DNA from: Gammaproteobacteria bacterium
GTDB lineage: Bacteria > Pseudomonadota > Gammaproteobacteria > SURF-13
NCBI GenBank assembly: GCA_003599485.1
Contig: QZKM01000027.1
Coordinates: 28,801 to 92,800 of the forward strand
Reading direction: 5' to 3'
DNA: 64,000 bases
Part shown: in pieces, positions 24,416-34,004 of the stretch
Numbering within the stretch: the stretch's first letter is position 1
Layout: every line of letters begins with the position of its first letter
Notes under the pieces: generated by a model
The model's database searches: none
What the model saw: the letters and a program-made list of their open reading frames with translations, nothing else
Told to the model about the DNA's origin: nothing
Position numbers and translations under genes: made by a program

Positions 24416-26149
24416 CTATCTGCTCTTTTCCAAGGCGGATTTCAACACCGACGCCACGTGGCCGTTGGTCTGTTCCGCCTCCTTCATGTGTTCCAGCAAC
24501 GCCTGCACGCCGGCCTGTACGCCTTTTTCGCACAAACCCAACAGCTCTTTATCACTGGGCAACTTCCCGGACTGAAACTTTTCCTGTTTTGCGGTCAACA
24601 AGGTGTGCAACACGCCGCCGATCATGAACTCATCCAGCATCTTGAGACCGTTCACCGGCACCTTGATGCGGCGCGGGTCAAGCAATTCCTGGAACGGGAA
24701 TTTTCTGATAAACAGCGGCCACCAGAGCCGCACATTGCATTGCCCGGCGTAGTTCCCCAGCACGTTGATCGCGTGATGTCCGATGACCCAGATCGGCATA
24801 TGGATATGCAGGTCGGCCACGAGCGGGAAGCGGAACAGGCTGCCCCACAAGGCGCGCCCCGCCATGCATTGCAGTTTGGCGGGCGGCGCCAGCCAGATCG
24901 CCACGTTGCGGTAGTAGTTCTTGATGCGCTCCAGATAGGCCTGGCCGGAAGGCGTATCGTTGAAGCCGTTGTACTTGCGCGCGTCGCTGGAACCGAACAG
25001 ACTGGAGCGACCGGTGAGGTTCACGTCGAACCAGTGGTGCCAGGTTGAGTCGGTAATCACGCGCCCCACGTTCACGCAGTGACCGTTGTAGGCGCCTATG
25101 GCGCCGAACTCCTTGCCGTTGGCCTGCCCTTTGGTGACGTCGCTGGTGTTGGTGTGATCGTTCTGCACCCGCGCCCAGGCGATGATCTCCGGTGACAAGG
25201 GACTGCCTGATAAATCGGGGTATTCACGCGCGCTGTAGGCGTTGAAGGTCAAGGTATCGGTGAGCGCGGACGGCGTCACCACCTCGCCCTCGTGCGGATG
25301 ATCGGGCAGGATAGTGATCGGTCCGTCGGTGCCGCACAGCACCGGGTGCGGCGAGCGTGACCAGAAGTACGGCCAGTGCCAGTGCAGCGGGTGCAGGTGG
25401 AAATGCGCGCAGTGGTGATGATAATACCAGCGCAACCGGATGTTCATGGGGATGTCGTCGGACTCGTCGTCGAAGCTGTACTGCGCCGACTCGTCCGTGC
25501 CCATGGTGCCGGGGTCGTCATGCCCTTTGCGGTTGGTATCATGCCGGTCCGGCCCGGAGCCCGGCGGCACGCCATCGGCGACACGCCACTTGCGCATGTT
25601 GCGCACGCGCGGAATGCGGTAGCACAACGCCTCGCCGAGATTGTAATGATCGCCCATCGCCAGCACACCGCCGCCTCTATCCATCCAGCGGAACAGGACT
25701 TCCAGTTCGGCGTCGGTCAGCGATACAGGCGGGCTGCCGGCCACGCTGGTACCGCTGTTGAAGCCGTAAAACCAGACTTCATCGTAGTCGTCAATGTTGA
25801 AGCCGGCCTGGGTGAAGGAAAAATTTTCGTGGTGCGGGCCATACAGGGCAAAGGCGGGGTCCGCCGCGGCCGGCTTAAATAGATCGGTCTGGCGGTGCGC
25901 GCGCGTGATGTCGAACTTCACCCACCATTCAGGATTGAGACGCAGCGTATCCAGCACCGTGCTCAAGCCGAAGTAAGAGTGGTTAAATGAAACCTGATAA
26001 TCCACCAGCATCAGGATTTTCACGCGACAGGGCTTGAGAAAGATCGGAAAATCGAGCAGCCCCGCATCTATCAGGGCGAAACGTTCGCGTTGTATGTTTT
26101 TCACGACGGCCAGATCAGTAAGACTCGGATTTTTATTTTTGTTAGCCAT
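24416..26149 (-). CDS. Orphan 577-aa protein with a histidine-rich segment
   Basis: I do not recognise this family. The start is taken at ATG 26149, which has AGGAGAT 8 nt upstream; the track adds 48 codons. Residues 42-170 suggest an alpha/beta domain: VKILMLVDYQVSFNHSYFGL, then DEVWFYGFNSGTS and LFRWMDRGGGVLAMGDHYNL, faintly like ThuA or class I amidotransferase-like folds (inference, weak). A striking WYYHHHCAHFHLHPLHWHW segment (241-259) may bind metal. The C-terminal part has KNYYRNVAIWLAPPAKLQC and a final charged helix. No signal peptide or clear membrane segment is visible. It stands alone with its own promoter/operator and terminator. Confidence 0.7.
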   Translation of the reverse strand: MANKNKNPSLTDLAVVKNIQRERFALIDAGLLDFPIFLKPCRVKILMLVDYQVSFNHSYFGLSTVLDTLRLNPEWWVKFDITRAHRQTDLFKPAAADPAFALYGPHHENFSFTQAGFNIDDYDEVWFYGFNSGTSVAGSPPVSLTDAELEVLFRWMDRGGGVLAMGDHYNLGEALCYRIPRVRNMRKWRVADGVPPGSGPDRHDTNRKGHDDPGTMGTDESAQYSFDDESDDIPMNIRLRWYYHHHCAHFHLHPLHWHWPYFWSRSPHPVLCGTDGPITILPDHPHEGEVVTPSALTDTLTFNAYSAREYPDLSGSPLSPEIIAWARVQNDHTNTSDVTKGQANGKEFGAIGAYNGHCVNVGRVITDSTWHHWFDVNLTGRSSLFGSSDARKYNGFNDTPSGQAYLERIKNYYRNVAIWLAPPAKLQCMAGRALWGSLFRFPLVADLHIHMPIWVIGHHAINVLGNYAGQCNVRLWWPLFIRKFPFQELLDPRRIKVPVNGLKMLDEFMIGGVLHTLLTAKQEKFQSGKLPSDKELLGLCEKGVQAGVQALLEHMKEAEQTNGHVASVLKSALEKSR

Positions 26150-26241
26150 ATTGATGATCTCCTGTAACGATTGGTATCTAACGGATTTTTTACATATAGA
26201 TCGTACAGCCATATTTAGTTTACAGAACCATAATTTTTTCC

Positions 26242-26275
26242 ATATACCTATAAGGAGGTATATTGCGCTTGTCAA
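26242..26275 (-). promoter_or_regulatory. Promoter with palindromic operator for the orphan gene
   Basis: Minus-strand TTGACA (26270-26275, full consensus), 17-nt spacer, TATAGG (26247-26252). A perfect inverted repeat ATATACCT-N6-AGGTATAT (26242-26263) covers the -10 box and part of the spacer. This is the layout of a repressible promoter. The leader to the ATG is about 90 nt and AT-rich. Confidence 0.65.
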
Positions 26276-26299
26276 AAATCCGGCGCATTCCAAAAAATT

Positions 26300-27271
26300 T
26301 TACTGATGCGCCTGCGCAGCGCGCGTCAGACGGTCGCGCACCGCGAGCCAGGCCTCATCTTCCGGCACGGCTTCGAGCAACAGCACGTCGTACCGGGCGG
26401 CATCGGCCGCGCGCAGCGTGGCGTATAAGTCGTGGGCGTAGGACACCGGATCGGAAGACAGAAAATAATAGTGCGCCGGAATGATTTCCATGCGTTGAGT
26501 GCAGGCAATCACCGCCACGCGTTTGTTTTGCGCCAGCAGCGCGCGGATTTGCTGCTCCAGATTTTCACGCGCGGCGATGCAGAGAGGTGTGCTGGGCGCA
26601 TAATGCGCGGCCAGCAGGCCGGGGGCGCGCAGGCGTTTTTCTTCCACGCCGCCGAGCCCGACGGCGACGCCGAGCGCGGCGCTCAACTGCGGTGGGGAGA
26701 TGGCGCCGGGACGTAAAATCACCGGCTGCGCATCGAGCAAACTGACGATGGTGGACTCCAGTCCCACGCGGCATGGACCGCCGTCCAGTATCATGTCCAC
26801 CTCCTCGCCCAATTCGTCACGCACGTGTTGCGCGGTGGTAGGACTGACATGGCCGAAGCGGTTGGCCGAAGGCGCGGCGACGGCGCCGCCGAATTGTTGC
26901 AGCAGCGCCAGGGCCACCGGATGGCCCGGCACGCGCAGGCCCACGCTGTCCTGCCCTCCGGTGATGCTGTCCGGGACGATGCGCGCGCGTTTTAAAATCA
27001 GGGTGAGCGGCCCGGGCCAGAATTTTTCCGCGAGCCGATACGCCGCGTCCGGAATATCACGCGCCCATCTCTCAAGATAAGAGGCATCCGGCAAATGTAC
27101 GATGAGCGGGTGGTCCGGAGGGCGCCGCTTGATGGCGAAGATGCGCGCGACCGCCCTGGGATTGAGCGCGTCCGCGCCCAGGCCGTAAACCGTTTCGGTG
27201 GGAAACGCCACGACCAGGCCGGCGCGCAGGCACCCGGCGGCGCGCGCGATATCCTCGCGCATTGCTGTCAT
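26300..27271 (-). CDS. tsaC: L-threonylcarbamoyladenylate synthase, Sua5 type
   Basis: 323 aa. The N-terminal YrdC domain has GLVVAFPTETVYGLGADALN, KRRPPDHPLIVHL and APSANRFGHVSPTTAQHV. The C-terminal extension from about residue 205 is the Sua5 domain, with LRAPGLLAAHYAPSTPL. It makes the adenylate used for t6A37 in ANN-decoding tRNAs. Its start overlaps the purC stop by 4 nt. Confidence 0.94.
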   Translation of the reverse strand: MTAMREDIARAAGCLRAGLVVAFPTETVYGLGADALNPRAVARIFAIKRRPPDHPLIVHLPDASYLERWARDIPDAAYRLAEKFWPGPLTLILKRARIVPDSITGGQDSVGLRVPGHPVALALLQQFGGAVAAPSANRFGHVSPTTAQHVRDELGEEVDMILDGGPCRVGLESTIVSLLDAQPVILRPGAISPPQLSAALGVAVGLGGVEEKRLRAPGLLAAHYAPSTPLCIAARENLEQQIRALLAQNKRVAVIACTQRMEIIPAHYYFLSSDPVSYAHDLYATLRAADAARYDVLLLEAVPEDEAWLAVRDRLTRAAQAHQ

Positions 27272-28149
27272 CCGGCCAGCAGGCGCAGCGCCTGCTGGTA
27301 TCTTTCCGCCGTGGCGCGCACCACCTCCGGCGGCAGTTCCGGCGCGGGAGGCTGCTTGTTCCAGCCGATGCTCTCCAGATAATCGCGCACGTATTGTTTG
27401 TCGAAGCTGGGCGGATTCGTGCCTGGCTCATAACTCGATGTGGCCCAGAAACGCGAGGAGTCGGGGGTGAGCACCTCGTCCATCAAGGTGAGCTCGCCCC
27501 GCTCATCTGTCCCGAACTCGAACTTGGTGTCGGCGATGATGATGCCGCGCTCGGAGGCGTACTTCATGGACTCCAGATACAGAGTCAGGCTCATGACTTC
27601 CACTTCGCGCGCCCGTTCATCTCCAAGCAGGTGTTCCATTTGCCGCAGGGACATCGGCTCATCGTGCTCGCCGGGGCCGCCCTTGGTAGTGGGGGTGAAC
27701 AACGCCTCCGGTATCCATTCGGCCTGCTGCATGTCCGGAGGCATGCGCATGCCGCCCACCGTGCCCTTTTCCCGGTACTCTTTCCACGCGGAACCGGCGA
27801 GAAAGCCGCGCACCACGGCTTCCACCGGCAGCGCCTTGAGCTTGCGCACCACCACGGCGCGGCCCGCAACCTGCGCGCGCTCATCATCGGTCTTCACCAC
27901 CTCTTCCGGAGCTATCGCGGTGAGATGATTGGGCATGATATAGGCGAGCCGCTCGAACCAGAAGTTGGACAGGGCGTTCAGCACCTTGCCCTTGCCGGGA
28001 ATAGGCGTGGGCAGCACCACGTCGAAGGCCGAGATGCGGTCCGTGGTAACGATGAGCAGATGCCGCTCATCCACCGTATACAGATCGCGCACCTTGCCGC
28101 GCGCGCGCAGGGGAAGGCTTTGGATAGTAGAGTGATACAGGGTGTCCAT
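27268..28149 (-). CDS. purC: SAICAR synthase
   Basis: 293 aa. It couples aspartate to CAIR in purine synthesis. Motifs: GKVRDLYTVDERHLLIVTTD then RISAFDVVLPTPIPGKG, VVRKLKALPVEAVVRGFLAG then SAWKEY, and ADTKFEFGTDERGELTLMDE then VLTPDSSRFW. It is the longer form, about 290-300 aa, typical of many proteobacteria and yeast-like enzymes. Coupled to tsaC by overlap. Confidence 0.96.
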   Translation of the reverse strand: MDTLYHSTIQSLPLRARGKVRDLYTVDERHLLIVTTDRISAFDVVLPTPIPGKGKVLNALSNFWFERLAYIMPNHLTAIAPEEVVKTDDERAQVAGRAVVVRKLKALPVEAVVRGFLAGSAWKEYREKGTVGGMRMPPDMQQAEWIPEALFTPTTKGGPGEHDEPMSLRQMEHLLGDERAREVEVMSLTLYLESMKYASERGIIIADTKFEFGTDERGELTLMDEVLTPDSSRFWATSSYEPGTNPPSFDKQYVRDYLESIGWNKQPPAPELPPEVVRATAERYQQALRLLAG

Positions 28150-28171
28150 AGTTTAAGTTGATAATTACCGT

Positions 28172-30148
28172 TTATCCTCGCATCAGCGCTATCTCTGCGC
28201 GCTCCAGCGCGCGCGGCGCGCCGTACAGCACCAGCACGTCGCCCTCCTGCAGGCGCATGTCGAGGCTGGGCGCCACGCCGCGGATGCCACGCCGCCGCAC
28301 TGCCGTCACCATCACGCCGAACTGCTCCAGTTGCAGTTCGCGCAAGGTGCGTTCCACCGCATGATCGCGCTCGGACAGCGTCACGGTGTGCAATTGTTCG
28401 CGCGCGGCTTCCGCCTGCGCGCCCGCGCGCTCTTCGCCGGGGAAAAATCCGCGCAGCAAGCGGTAGCGGTCATTGTGTGCCTCACGGATACGGCGGAACA
28501 CCTTGGACATGGGCACGCCGAGGATGAGCAAGAGGTGCGACGACAGCATCAGGCTCGCCTCCAGCGTTTCCGGCACCACCTCGGTCGCGCCCGCCGCCTG
28601 CAGACGCTCCAGTTCCGCGTCGTCGCGCGTGCGCACCAGCACCGGCAGTTCGGGACGCAGGCGGCGCACCTGCGCCAGTATCTTGAGGCTCGCCGCCAGG
28701 TCATTAAAGCTGATAATCAATGCGCGTGCCTTGTCCAGCCCCGCCGCTTCCAGAATCGCGCGCCGCGCCGAGTCACCGTAACTCACCGGGTCGCCCGCCT
28801 CGCGCGCCTCGCGCACGCGCAGCGGGTCGAGATCGAGCGCGATGAAATCAAATCCTTCCTGTTCCAGAAAGCGCCCTATGTTCTGCCCCACGCGTCCATA
28901 GCCGCAGATGATGATGTGATTCTCCATGCCTCCGCGCGTAACGCTCACCTCTTCCTGCATCTGCGTCAGGCTGTTGCCGTAACTCAGCGCAAAAACACGC
29001 TTTGCGATCCAGCCGTTGTAACGGATCAGCAACGGCGCCAGCGCCATGCTGAGCAACACCGCGGCCAGCACGATCTGTCCCGCCTGGCCGCCGATCAGTT
29101 TGTGATCGAGCGCCAGCGACAACAGCACAAAGCCGAATTCACCCCCCTGCGCCAGCACCAGCCCGGCGCGCAGCGCCACGCCCTGCTGCGCGCCGGATAG
29201 GCGCGCGAGCAGCAGGACGAGCAGCGCCTTGAACACCACCAGCGCGCCGAGCAGCAGCACGACCCAGTGCCACAGCGCCGGCAGCGCGGCGAGATCGAGG
29301 CGCATGCCCACGGTGATGAAAAACAGGCCGAGCAGCACATCCTGGAACGGCCGGATGTCGGCCTCCACCTGGTGGCGGAATTCACTTTCGGAGAGCATCA
29401 TGCCGGCGAGAAACGCGCCCAGCGCGAGCGACAGCCCGGCCTGTTGCGTGCTCCAGGCGGCGGTGAGAATCACCAGCAGCACCGCAAGCATGAACAGCTC
29501 CGGCGACTGGCCGGCGGCGATGGCGCGAAACAGCGGACGCAGCAGCCAGTGGCCCGCGGCGAGCAGCGCCGCCGTCACCAGGATGCCCTTGATGAGCGCC
29601 ATCAGCAGCGATTGCGCCACCGCGCCCTCGATGCCGCCCGCCAAGGCCGGGATCACGATTAAAAACGGGATGACCGCCAGGTCCTGGAACAGCACCACGC
29701 CCATGGCCAGCCGTCCGTGCCGGGTGGCGAGCTCGAACTGGTCGGCAAGCTGCTTGCTCACGATGGCGGTGGACGACATGGCGAGCAAGCCGCCCACCGC
29801 GAATGCGCCCGCCGGGCTCATGCCCAGCGCCCACGCCAGCCCCGCGCCGGCCACGGTGCTGATCAGCACCTGCGCCGCCCCCAGTCCGAACACCACGCCC
29901 CTCATGCGCAGCATGCGCGCCAGGGAAAACTCCAGTCCGATGCTGAACATCAAAAACACCACGCCGAACTCGGCCAGCGCGCGCGTGTCGTCTCCGGCGT
30001 CAAAGCCCGCGATGTGCAACTGCCCCACCAGCACGCCGACGGACAAATAGCCGAGGATGGTAGGCAGGTTGAAACGCCGGAACAGCGCCACCACCAGCAC
30101 CGCCACGGCGAGCAGTATCAGTATCTGAACGAAGAGTCCTGGGACCAT
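28172..30148 (-). CDS. CPA2-type cation:proton antiporter with RCK domains
   Basis: 658 aa from ATG 30148. It has about 12-13 membrane segments (LFVQILILLAVAVLVVALF; FGVVFLMFSIGLEFSLARML; AMSSTAIVSKQLAD), then a TrkA-N domain (HIIICGYGRVGQNIGRFLEQ) and a C-terminal TrkA-C-like region with LQLEQFGVMVTAVRRRGI. This is the KefB/KefC/YbaL family, exchanging K+ or Na+ for protons under nucleotide control. Ion and ligand cannot be assigned. The start is uncertain because no Shine-Dalgarno is evident; ATG 30163 is an alternative. Confidence 0.88.
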   Translation of the reverse strand: MVPGLFVQILILLAVAVLVVALFRRFNLPTILGYLSVGVLVGQLHIAGFDAGDDTRALAEFGVVFLMFSIGLEFSLARMLRMRGVVFGLGAAQVLISTVAGAGLAWALGMSPAGAFAVGGLLAMSSTAIVSKQLADQFELATRHGRLAMGVVLFQDLAVIPFLIVIPALAGGIEGAVAQSLLMALIKGILVTAALLAAGHWLLRPLFRAIAAGQSPELFMLAVLLVILTAAWSTQQAGLSLALGAFLAGMMLSESEFRHQVEADIRPFQDVLLGLFFITVGMRLDLAALPALWHWVVLLLGALVVFKALLVLLLARLSGAQQGVALRAGLVLAQGGEFGFVLLSLALDHKLIGGQAGQIVLAAVLLSMALAPLLIRYNGWIAKRVFALSYGNSLTQMQEEVSVTRGGMENHIIICGYGRVGQNIGRFLEQEGFDFIALDLDPLRVREAREAGDPVSYGDSARRAILEAAGLDKARALIISFNDLAASLKILAQVRRLRPELPVLVRTRDDAELERLQAAGATEVVPETLEASLMLSSHLLLILGVPMSKVFRRIREAHNDRYRLLRGFFPGEERAGAQAEAAREQLHTVTLSERDHAVERTLRELQLEQFGVMVTAVRRRGIRGVAPSLDMRLQEGDVLVLYGAPRALERAEIALMRG

Positions 30149-30178
30149 GACGCCATAATGCATTAAGATAGGAGGTGG

Positions 30179-30754
30179 ATGCAAAACCCTATATCTGCAG
30201 GCGCGAGGATGGAGATACAAAACGGCTGGCTCACGGGCGTGCGCCGCGTCGTCTCACCCAACCGCGACGCGCGCCCGGCGGACGCGGCGATAGACCTGCT
30301 GGTGATACACGGCATCAGCCTGCCGCCCGGCGAGTTCGGAGGCCCGCACATCGAGGCGCTGTTCACCAACACGCTCAACCCCGCCGCCCACCCTTATTTC
30401 GCCAAGGCGTGCGCGGCGCCCGTGTCGTCCCACGTGCTGATCCGGCGCGGCGGCGAGCTGATCCAGTTTGTGCCGTTTCACCAACGCGCCTGGCACGCGG
30501 GGGCATCCTGCTTCGAAAACCGCGCGCGTTGCAACGATTTCTCCATCGGCGTCGAGATGGAAGGCGCGGACGATCTGCCCTATGAGGACGCGCAATACCG
30601 GGCGCTGGCCGAGGTCGCGCGCGCCCTGATGCGCCGCTATCCCGGCATCACGCCTGAGCGTATCGTGGGCCATTCGGATATCGCGCCGGAGCGCAAGACC
30701 GACCCCGGGCCGCACTTTGACTGGCCGCGCCTGCGCGCGCTGATAGCAAGTTAA
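30179..30754 (+). CDS. ampD: 1,6-anhydro-N-acetylmuramyl-L-alanine amidase AmpD
   Basis: 191 aa, zinc amidase of cytoplasmic muropeptide recycling. It has IDLLVIHGISLPPGEFGG with the first His ligand, SSHVLIRRGGELIQFVPFHQ then RAWHAG, NDFSIGVEMEGADD, and IVGHSDIAPERKTDPGPHFD with the remaining ligands. A strong AGGAGG lies only 3 nt from ATG 30179, so ATG 30209 may be used instead. It works on anhydro-muropeptides imported by AmpG, encoded at 6502. Confidence 0.95.
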   Translation: MQNPISAGARMEIQNGWLTGVRRVVSPNRDARPADAAIDLLVIHGISLPPGEFGGPHIEALFTNTLNPAAHPYFAKACAAPVSSHVLIRRGGELIQFVPFHQRAWHAGASCFENRARCNDFSIGVEMEGADDLPYEDAQYRALAEVARALMRRYPGITPERIVGHSDIAPERKTDPGPHFDWPRLRALIAS

Positions 30755-30755
30755 A

Positions 30756-30771
30756 AAGCCCATACGGGCTT
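30756..30771. terminator. Small hairpin after ampD
   Basis: AAGCCC-ATAC-GGGCTT begins 1 nt after the ampD stop. On the plus strand no T-run follows; on the minus strand TTTTT follows, so it could stop antisense transcription entering ampD. Weak support as a plus-strand terminator. Confidence 0.3.
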
Positions 30772-30830
30772 GGTGAGAACACCCGTCATCCTGTACACTT
30801 TAGCATTGTGGAATTGAAACAGGACTCCCC

Positions 30831-31712
30831 ATGAACCTGCTTGTCATCCTGTTCGCGTTAGGCGCGGACAAACTGTTCCCCGGCATCCAGGGCGCGCGGC
30901 GCTACGGCTGGCTCACGGATTTCGGCAACTGGCTGCGCGAGAACCTGCCCAACGTGAGACTGGGCGCGGGCTACGTGCTGCTCGCCATCGGCATTCCTGC
31001 GTTTGCGGTGGGCTTGGCGTATTGGCTGCTGGATCACACCCACATGCTGCTCGGCTTCGCCTTCAGCGTCGCGGTATTGCTGTATTGCCTCGGCCCCAAG
31101 AACCTGGACGACCAGATCCAGGCTTACCTGAAGGCGCGCGAGGCCGGAGAAACGGAGCGCGCGCACCAGGCCGCCACCGAGATACTGCATGAGGACATCC
31201 CGGTCACCCATTTTGAAATCTCACGCGCGGTGATCGAATCCATCCTGTTGCAGGCCAATGAACGGCTGTTCGGCACGCTGCTGTGGTTCATGCTGCTGGG
31301 GCCGCTGGGCGCGCTGCTGTACCGGCTCGCCGCCGTGCTGAAAAGCGAGACGCGCACCGAGCGCACCACCAGCGATTTCGCCCGCGCCGCGCGCCGCCTG
31401 TACGCTATCCTCAACTGGCCGGCGGCGCGCCTGGTGGCGCTCGGCTACGCCGTAATCGGCAGTTTCGTGGACGCCTTGACCGAATGGCGCCACGCCGCCG
31501 CCGAGTGGCGCGAGGACTGGGAAGAATTCAACGCCAAACTCCTGGTGGCCAGCGGCCTGGGCGCGCTGCAGATCGAAAACGGCGTCGCGCTGGAAAGCGA
31601 CATGGAGATTCACCAGATCAAAACCGCGCAGGCGCTGGTGTGGCGCTCCCTGGTCGTCTGGCTGGTGATTATCGCCCTGCTCACCCTGGCCGGCTGGTCC
31701 GGGTTCCGCTGA
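30831..31712 (+). CDS. ampE: AmpE-like inner-membrane protein
   Basis: 293 aa with about four membrane segments (GAGYVLLAIGIPAFAVGLAY; FAFSVAVLLYCLGPKNLDDQ; LLWFMLLGPLGALLYRLAAV; SLVVWLVIIALLTLAGW) and the AmpE/CbiB-like HFEISRAVIESILLQANERL. AmpE has been linked to beta-lactamase regulation together with AmpD, but its activity is not known. The ampD-ampE order matches other gammaproteobacteria. No ampC or ampR is in the window. Confidence 0.88.
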   Translation: MNLLVILFALGADKLFPGIQGARRYGWLTDFGNWLRENLPNVRLGAGYVLLAIGIPAFAVGLAYWLLDHTHMLLGFAFSVAVLLYCLGPKNLDDQIQAYLKAREAGETERAHQAATEILHEDIPVTHFEISRAVIESILLQANERLFGTLLWFMLLGPLGALLYRLAAVLKSETRTERTTSDFARAARRLYAILNWPAARLVALGYAVIGSFVDALTEWRHAAAEWREDWEEFNAKLLVASGLGALQIENGVALESDMEIHQIKTAQALVWRSLVVWLVIIALLTLAGWSGFR

Positions 31713-31747
31713 TTACGTTCGCACGCAAAAGCCTTCCTTACTGAAAA

Positions 31748-33103
31748 ATGGCTGACCCTGCTCGTTTCCACCTCGCGCCGGCGTGGAACAGCGCAAGTCT
31801 CGCCACGATCATCGAGGATGCGCTCAAGGCCGCGCGCGCGCAGGGGGCGGGGGCGGCCGAGGCCGCGGTAAGCGCCGACAGCGGACTGTCGGTCACGGTG
31901 CGCATGGGCGAGGTGGAGACCGTCGAGCACCAGCGCGACAAGGGCCTCAGCGTGACGGTGTATTTCGGCCGACGCCAGGGCTCGGCCAGCAGCACCGATT
32001 TCAGCGCCAAGGCGATACAGGACACGGTGCGCGCGGCCTGCAACATCGCGCGCTTCACCGCCGAGGATGAGTGCGCGGGCCTGGCCGACGCCGAACGGAT
32101 GGCGCGCGAGGCTCCCGATCTCGATTTGCATTACCCGTGGCCGCTCAGCGCGGAACAGGCCATCGCCCTGGCGCGCGAGGCGGAAGACGCAGGCATGGCC
32201 TGCGACAAGCGCATCACCAACTCGGAGGGCGCGAGCGTGGCGAGCCACGACGGCGTGCATGCCTATGGCAATACGCACGGTTTTCTCGGCAGCTATGCGA
32301 GCAGCCGCCACAGCGTGAGCTGCACCCTAATCGGCCAGGAAGGCGACAGCCTGCAACGCGATTACTGGTACAGCGTGGCGCGCGATCCGCGTGACCTGGA
32401 AGCGCCCGTTGCCATAGGCCGGCGCGCCGCCAGGCGCACCGTGCGCCGCCTGCATGCGCGGCGCCTGTCCACGCGCACCGCGCCGGTGCTGTTCGAGGCG
32501 CAAGCCGCCACCGGCCTGCTCGGCCATCTAGTGGGCGCGGTGCGCGGCGCGAGCCTGTATCGCAAGGCTTCGTTCCTGCTCGATCACCTCGGCAAGCAAA
32601 TCTTCCCCGCCTTTGTGCACCTGCACGAACAGCCGCACTTGAAAAAGGCCCTGGGCAGCGCGCCGTTCGACAATGAGGGTGTGGCGACGCGCGCGCGCGA
32701 CCTGGTGACGGGTGGTGTGCTGCAGGGCTATGTACTGGACAGCTACTCCGCGCGCAAGCTTGGCATGCAGACCACCGGCAACGCGGGCGGCGTGCACAAC
32801 CTGTGCATGGACCCCGGCCAGCATGATCTCCCCGGCCTGCTGCGCCTGATGGACACCGGCCTCCTGGTGACCGAGCTGCTGGGCTATGGCGTGAACATCG
32901 TCACCGGCGACTACTCGCGCGGCGCGGCGGGCTTCTGGGTGGAGCGCGGCGAGATCCAATATCCGGTGGAAGAAATCACCATCGCCGGAAACCTGCGCGA
33001 CATGTTTCTGCGCCTCAGCGCAGCGGGCGCGGACATCGAAACGCGCGGCAACATCCGCACCGGTTCGATCTTGATAGAAAGCATGACCATCGCGGGTGAA
33101 TAA
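31748..33103 (+). CDS. pmbA: TldE/PmbA-type metalloprotease subunit
   Basis: 451 aa, inactive partner of the TldD/TldE protease that processes peptides such as microcin precursors and degrades CcdA. The N-terminal beta-rich region has AAVSADSGLSVTVRMGEVET and GLSVTVYFGRRQGSASSTDF. The C-terminal domain has STRTAPVLFEAQAATGLLGH, LDSYSARKLGMQTTGNAGGV and RGNIRTGSILIESMTIAGE. TldD itself is not in the window. Confidence 0.94.
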   Translation: MADPARFHLAPAWNSASLATIIEDALKAARAQGAGAAEAAVSADSGLSVTVRMGEVETVEHQRDKGLSVTVYFGRRQGSASSTDFSAKAIQDTVRAACNIARFTAEDECAGLADAERMAREAPDLDLHYPWPLSAEQAIALAREAEDAGMACDKRITNSEGASVASHDGVHAYGNTHGFLGSYASSRHSVSCTLIGQEGDSLQRDYWYSVARDPRDLEAPVAIGRRAARRTVRRLHARRLSTRTAPVLFEAQAATGLLGHLVGAVRGASLYRKASFLLDHLGKQIFPAFVHLHEQPHLKKALGSAPFDNEGVATRARDLVTGGVLQGYVLDSYSARKLGMQTTGNAGGVHNLCMDPGQHDLPGLLRLMDTGLLVTELLGYGVNIVTGDYSRGAAGFWVERGEIQYPVEEITIAGNLRDMFLRLSAAGADIETRGNIRTGSILIESMTIAGE

Positions 33104-33112
33104 TGCCCGGAT

Positions 33113-33147
33113 TTGACGTCCGAACCGGTCTCAGCGATACTTATAAT
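33113..33147 (+). promoter_or_regulatory. Candidate mla operon promoter
   Basis: TTGACG (33113-33118), 17-nt spacer, GATACT (33136-33141), followed at once by a perfect TATAAT (33142-33147) that could serve as an alternative -10. It is between pmbA and mlaF, about 30 nt before the mlaF ATG. Confidence 0.55.
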
Positions 33148-33173
33148 GTTTCACGCCGCCTGCAAAAACAATA

Positions 33174-34004
33174 ATGGATCAGACGCCGGTAACAGAACAG
33201 CGCGAGCCTGTGGTGCAGATCCGCGGGCTCACCTTCAGGCGCGGCGCGCGCGTGATCTTCGACAACGTTGACCTCGACATCGAGCGCGGCAGGATCACCG
33301 CCATCATGGGGCCAAGCGGCACCGGCAAGACCACCCTGCTGCGCCTGATCGGCGGCCAGTTGCGCCCGGACGCGGGCAGCATCAAAGTGTTCGGCCAGGA
33401 GGTCGGCAAGCTGTCGCGGCGCGAACTGTTTGAGTTGCGCAAGCGCATCGGCATGTTGTTTCAAAGCGGCGCGCTGCTCACCGACCTCACCGTGTTCGAC
33501 AACGTGGCCTTCCCGCTGCGCGAGCACACCGGCCTGCCCGAACGCATGATCCGCGACCTGGTGCTGATCAAGCTTGAAGCCGTCGGCCTGCGCGGAGCGC
33601 GCGGCCTCATGCCGAGCGAACTCTCCGGCGGCATGGCCCGGCGCGTGGCGCTCGCCCGCGCCATCGCGTTGGATCCGATGATGATCCTCTACGACGAACC
33701 GTTCACCGGCCAGGACCCGATCTCCATGGGCACGCTGGCGCAGTTGATTCACGCCCTGAACGGCACCTTGAGCCTCACCAGCGTCGTGGTGTCGCACGAC
33801 GTGCACGAAACCTCCCTCATAGCCGATTACATCTACGTGATGTCCGGCGGCAAGCTCATCGGAGAGGGCAGCCCGCAGACGCTCGCTCAATCGGACTCAC
33901 CCTGGGTGCGCCAGTTCATGGACGGCCTGCCCGATGGTCCGGTGCCGTTCCATTATCCGGCGCCGGCCTACGGCGACGACCTGCTGAGTAACGACGATGC
34001 TTGA
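33174..34004 (+). CDS. mlaF: Phospholipid ABC transporter ATPase MlaF
   Basis: 276 aa. Walker [10 protein letters not shown], signature [19 protein letters not shown], Walker [15 protein letters not shown] and the H-loop VVSHDVHET are all present. MlaF powers the MlaFEDB complex that moves phospholipids between the inner membrane and periplasmic MlaC, keeping the outer membrane asymmetric. Its end overlaps mlaE by 8 nt. Confidence 0.96.
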   Translation: MDQTPVTEQREPVVQIRGLTFRRGARVIFDNVDLDIERGRITAIMGPSGTGKTTLLRLIGGQLRPDAGSIKVFGQEVGKLSRRELFELRKRIGMLFQSGALLTDLTVFDNVAFPLREHTGLPERMIRDLVLIKLEAVGLRGARGLMPSELSGGMARRVALARAIALDPMMILYDEPFTGQDPISMGTLAQLIHALNGTLSLTSVVVSHDVHETSLIADYIYVMSGGKLIGEGSPQTLAQSDSPWVRQFMDGLPDGPVPFHYPAPAYGDDLLSNDDA

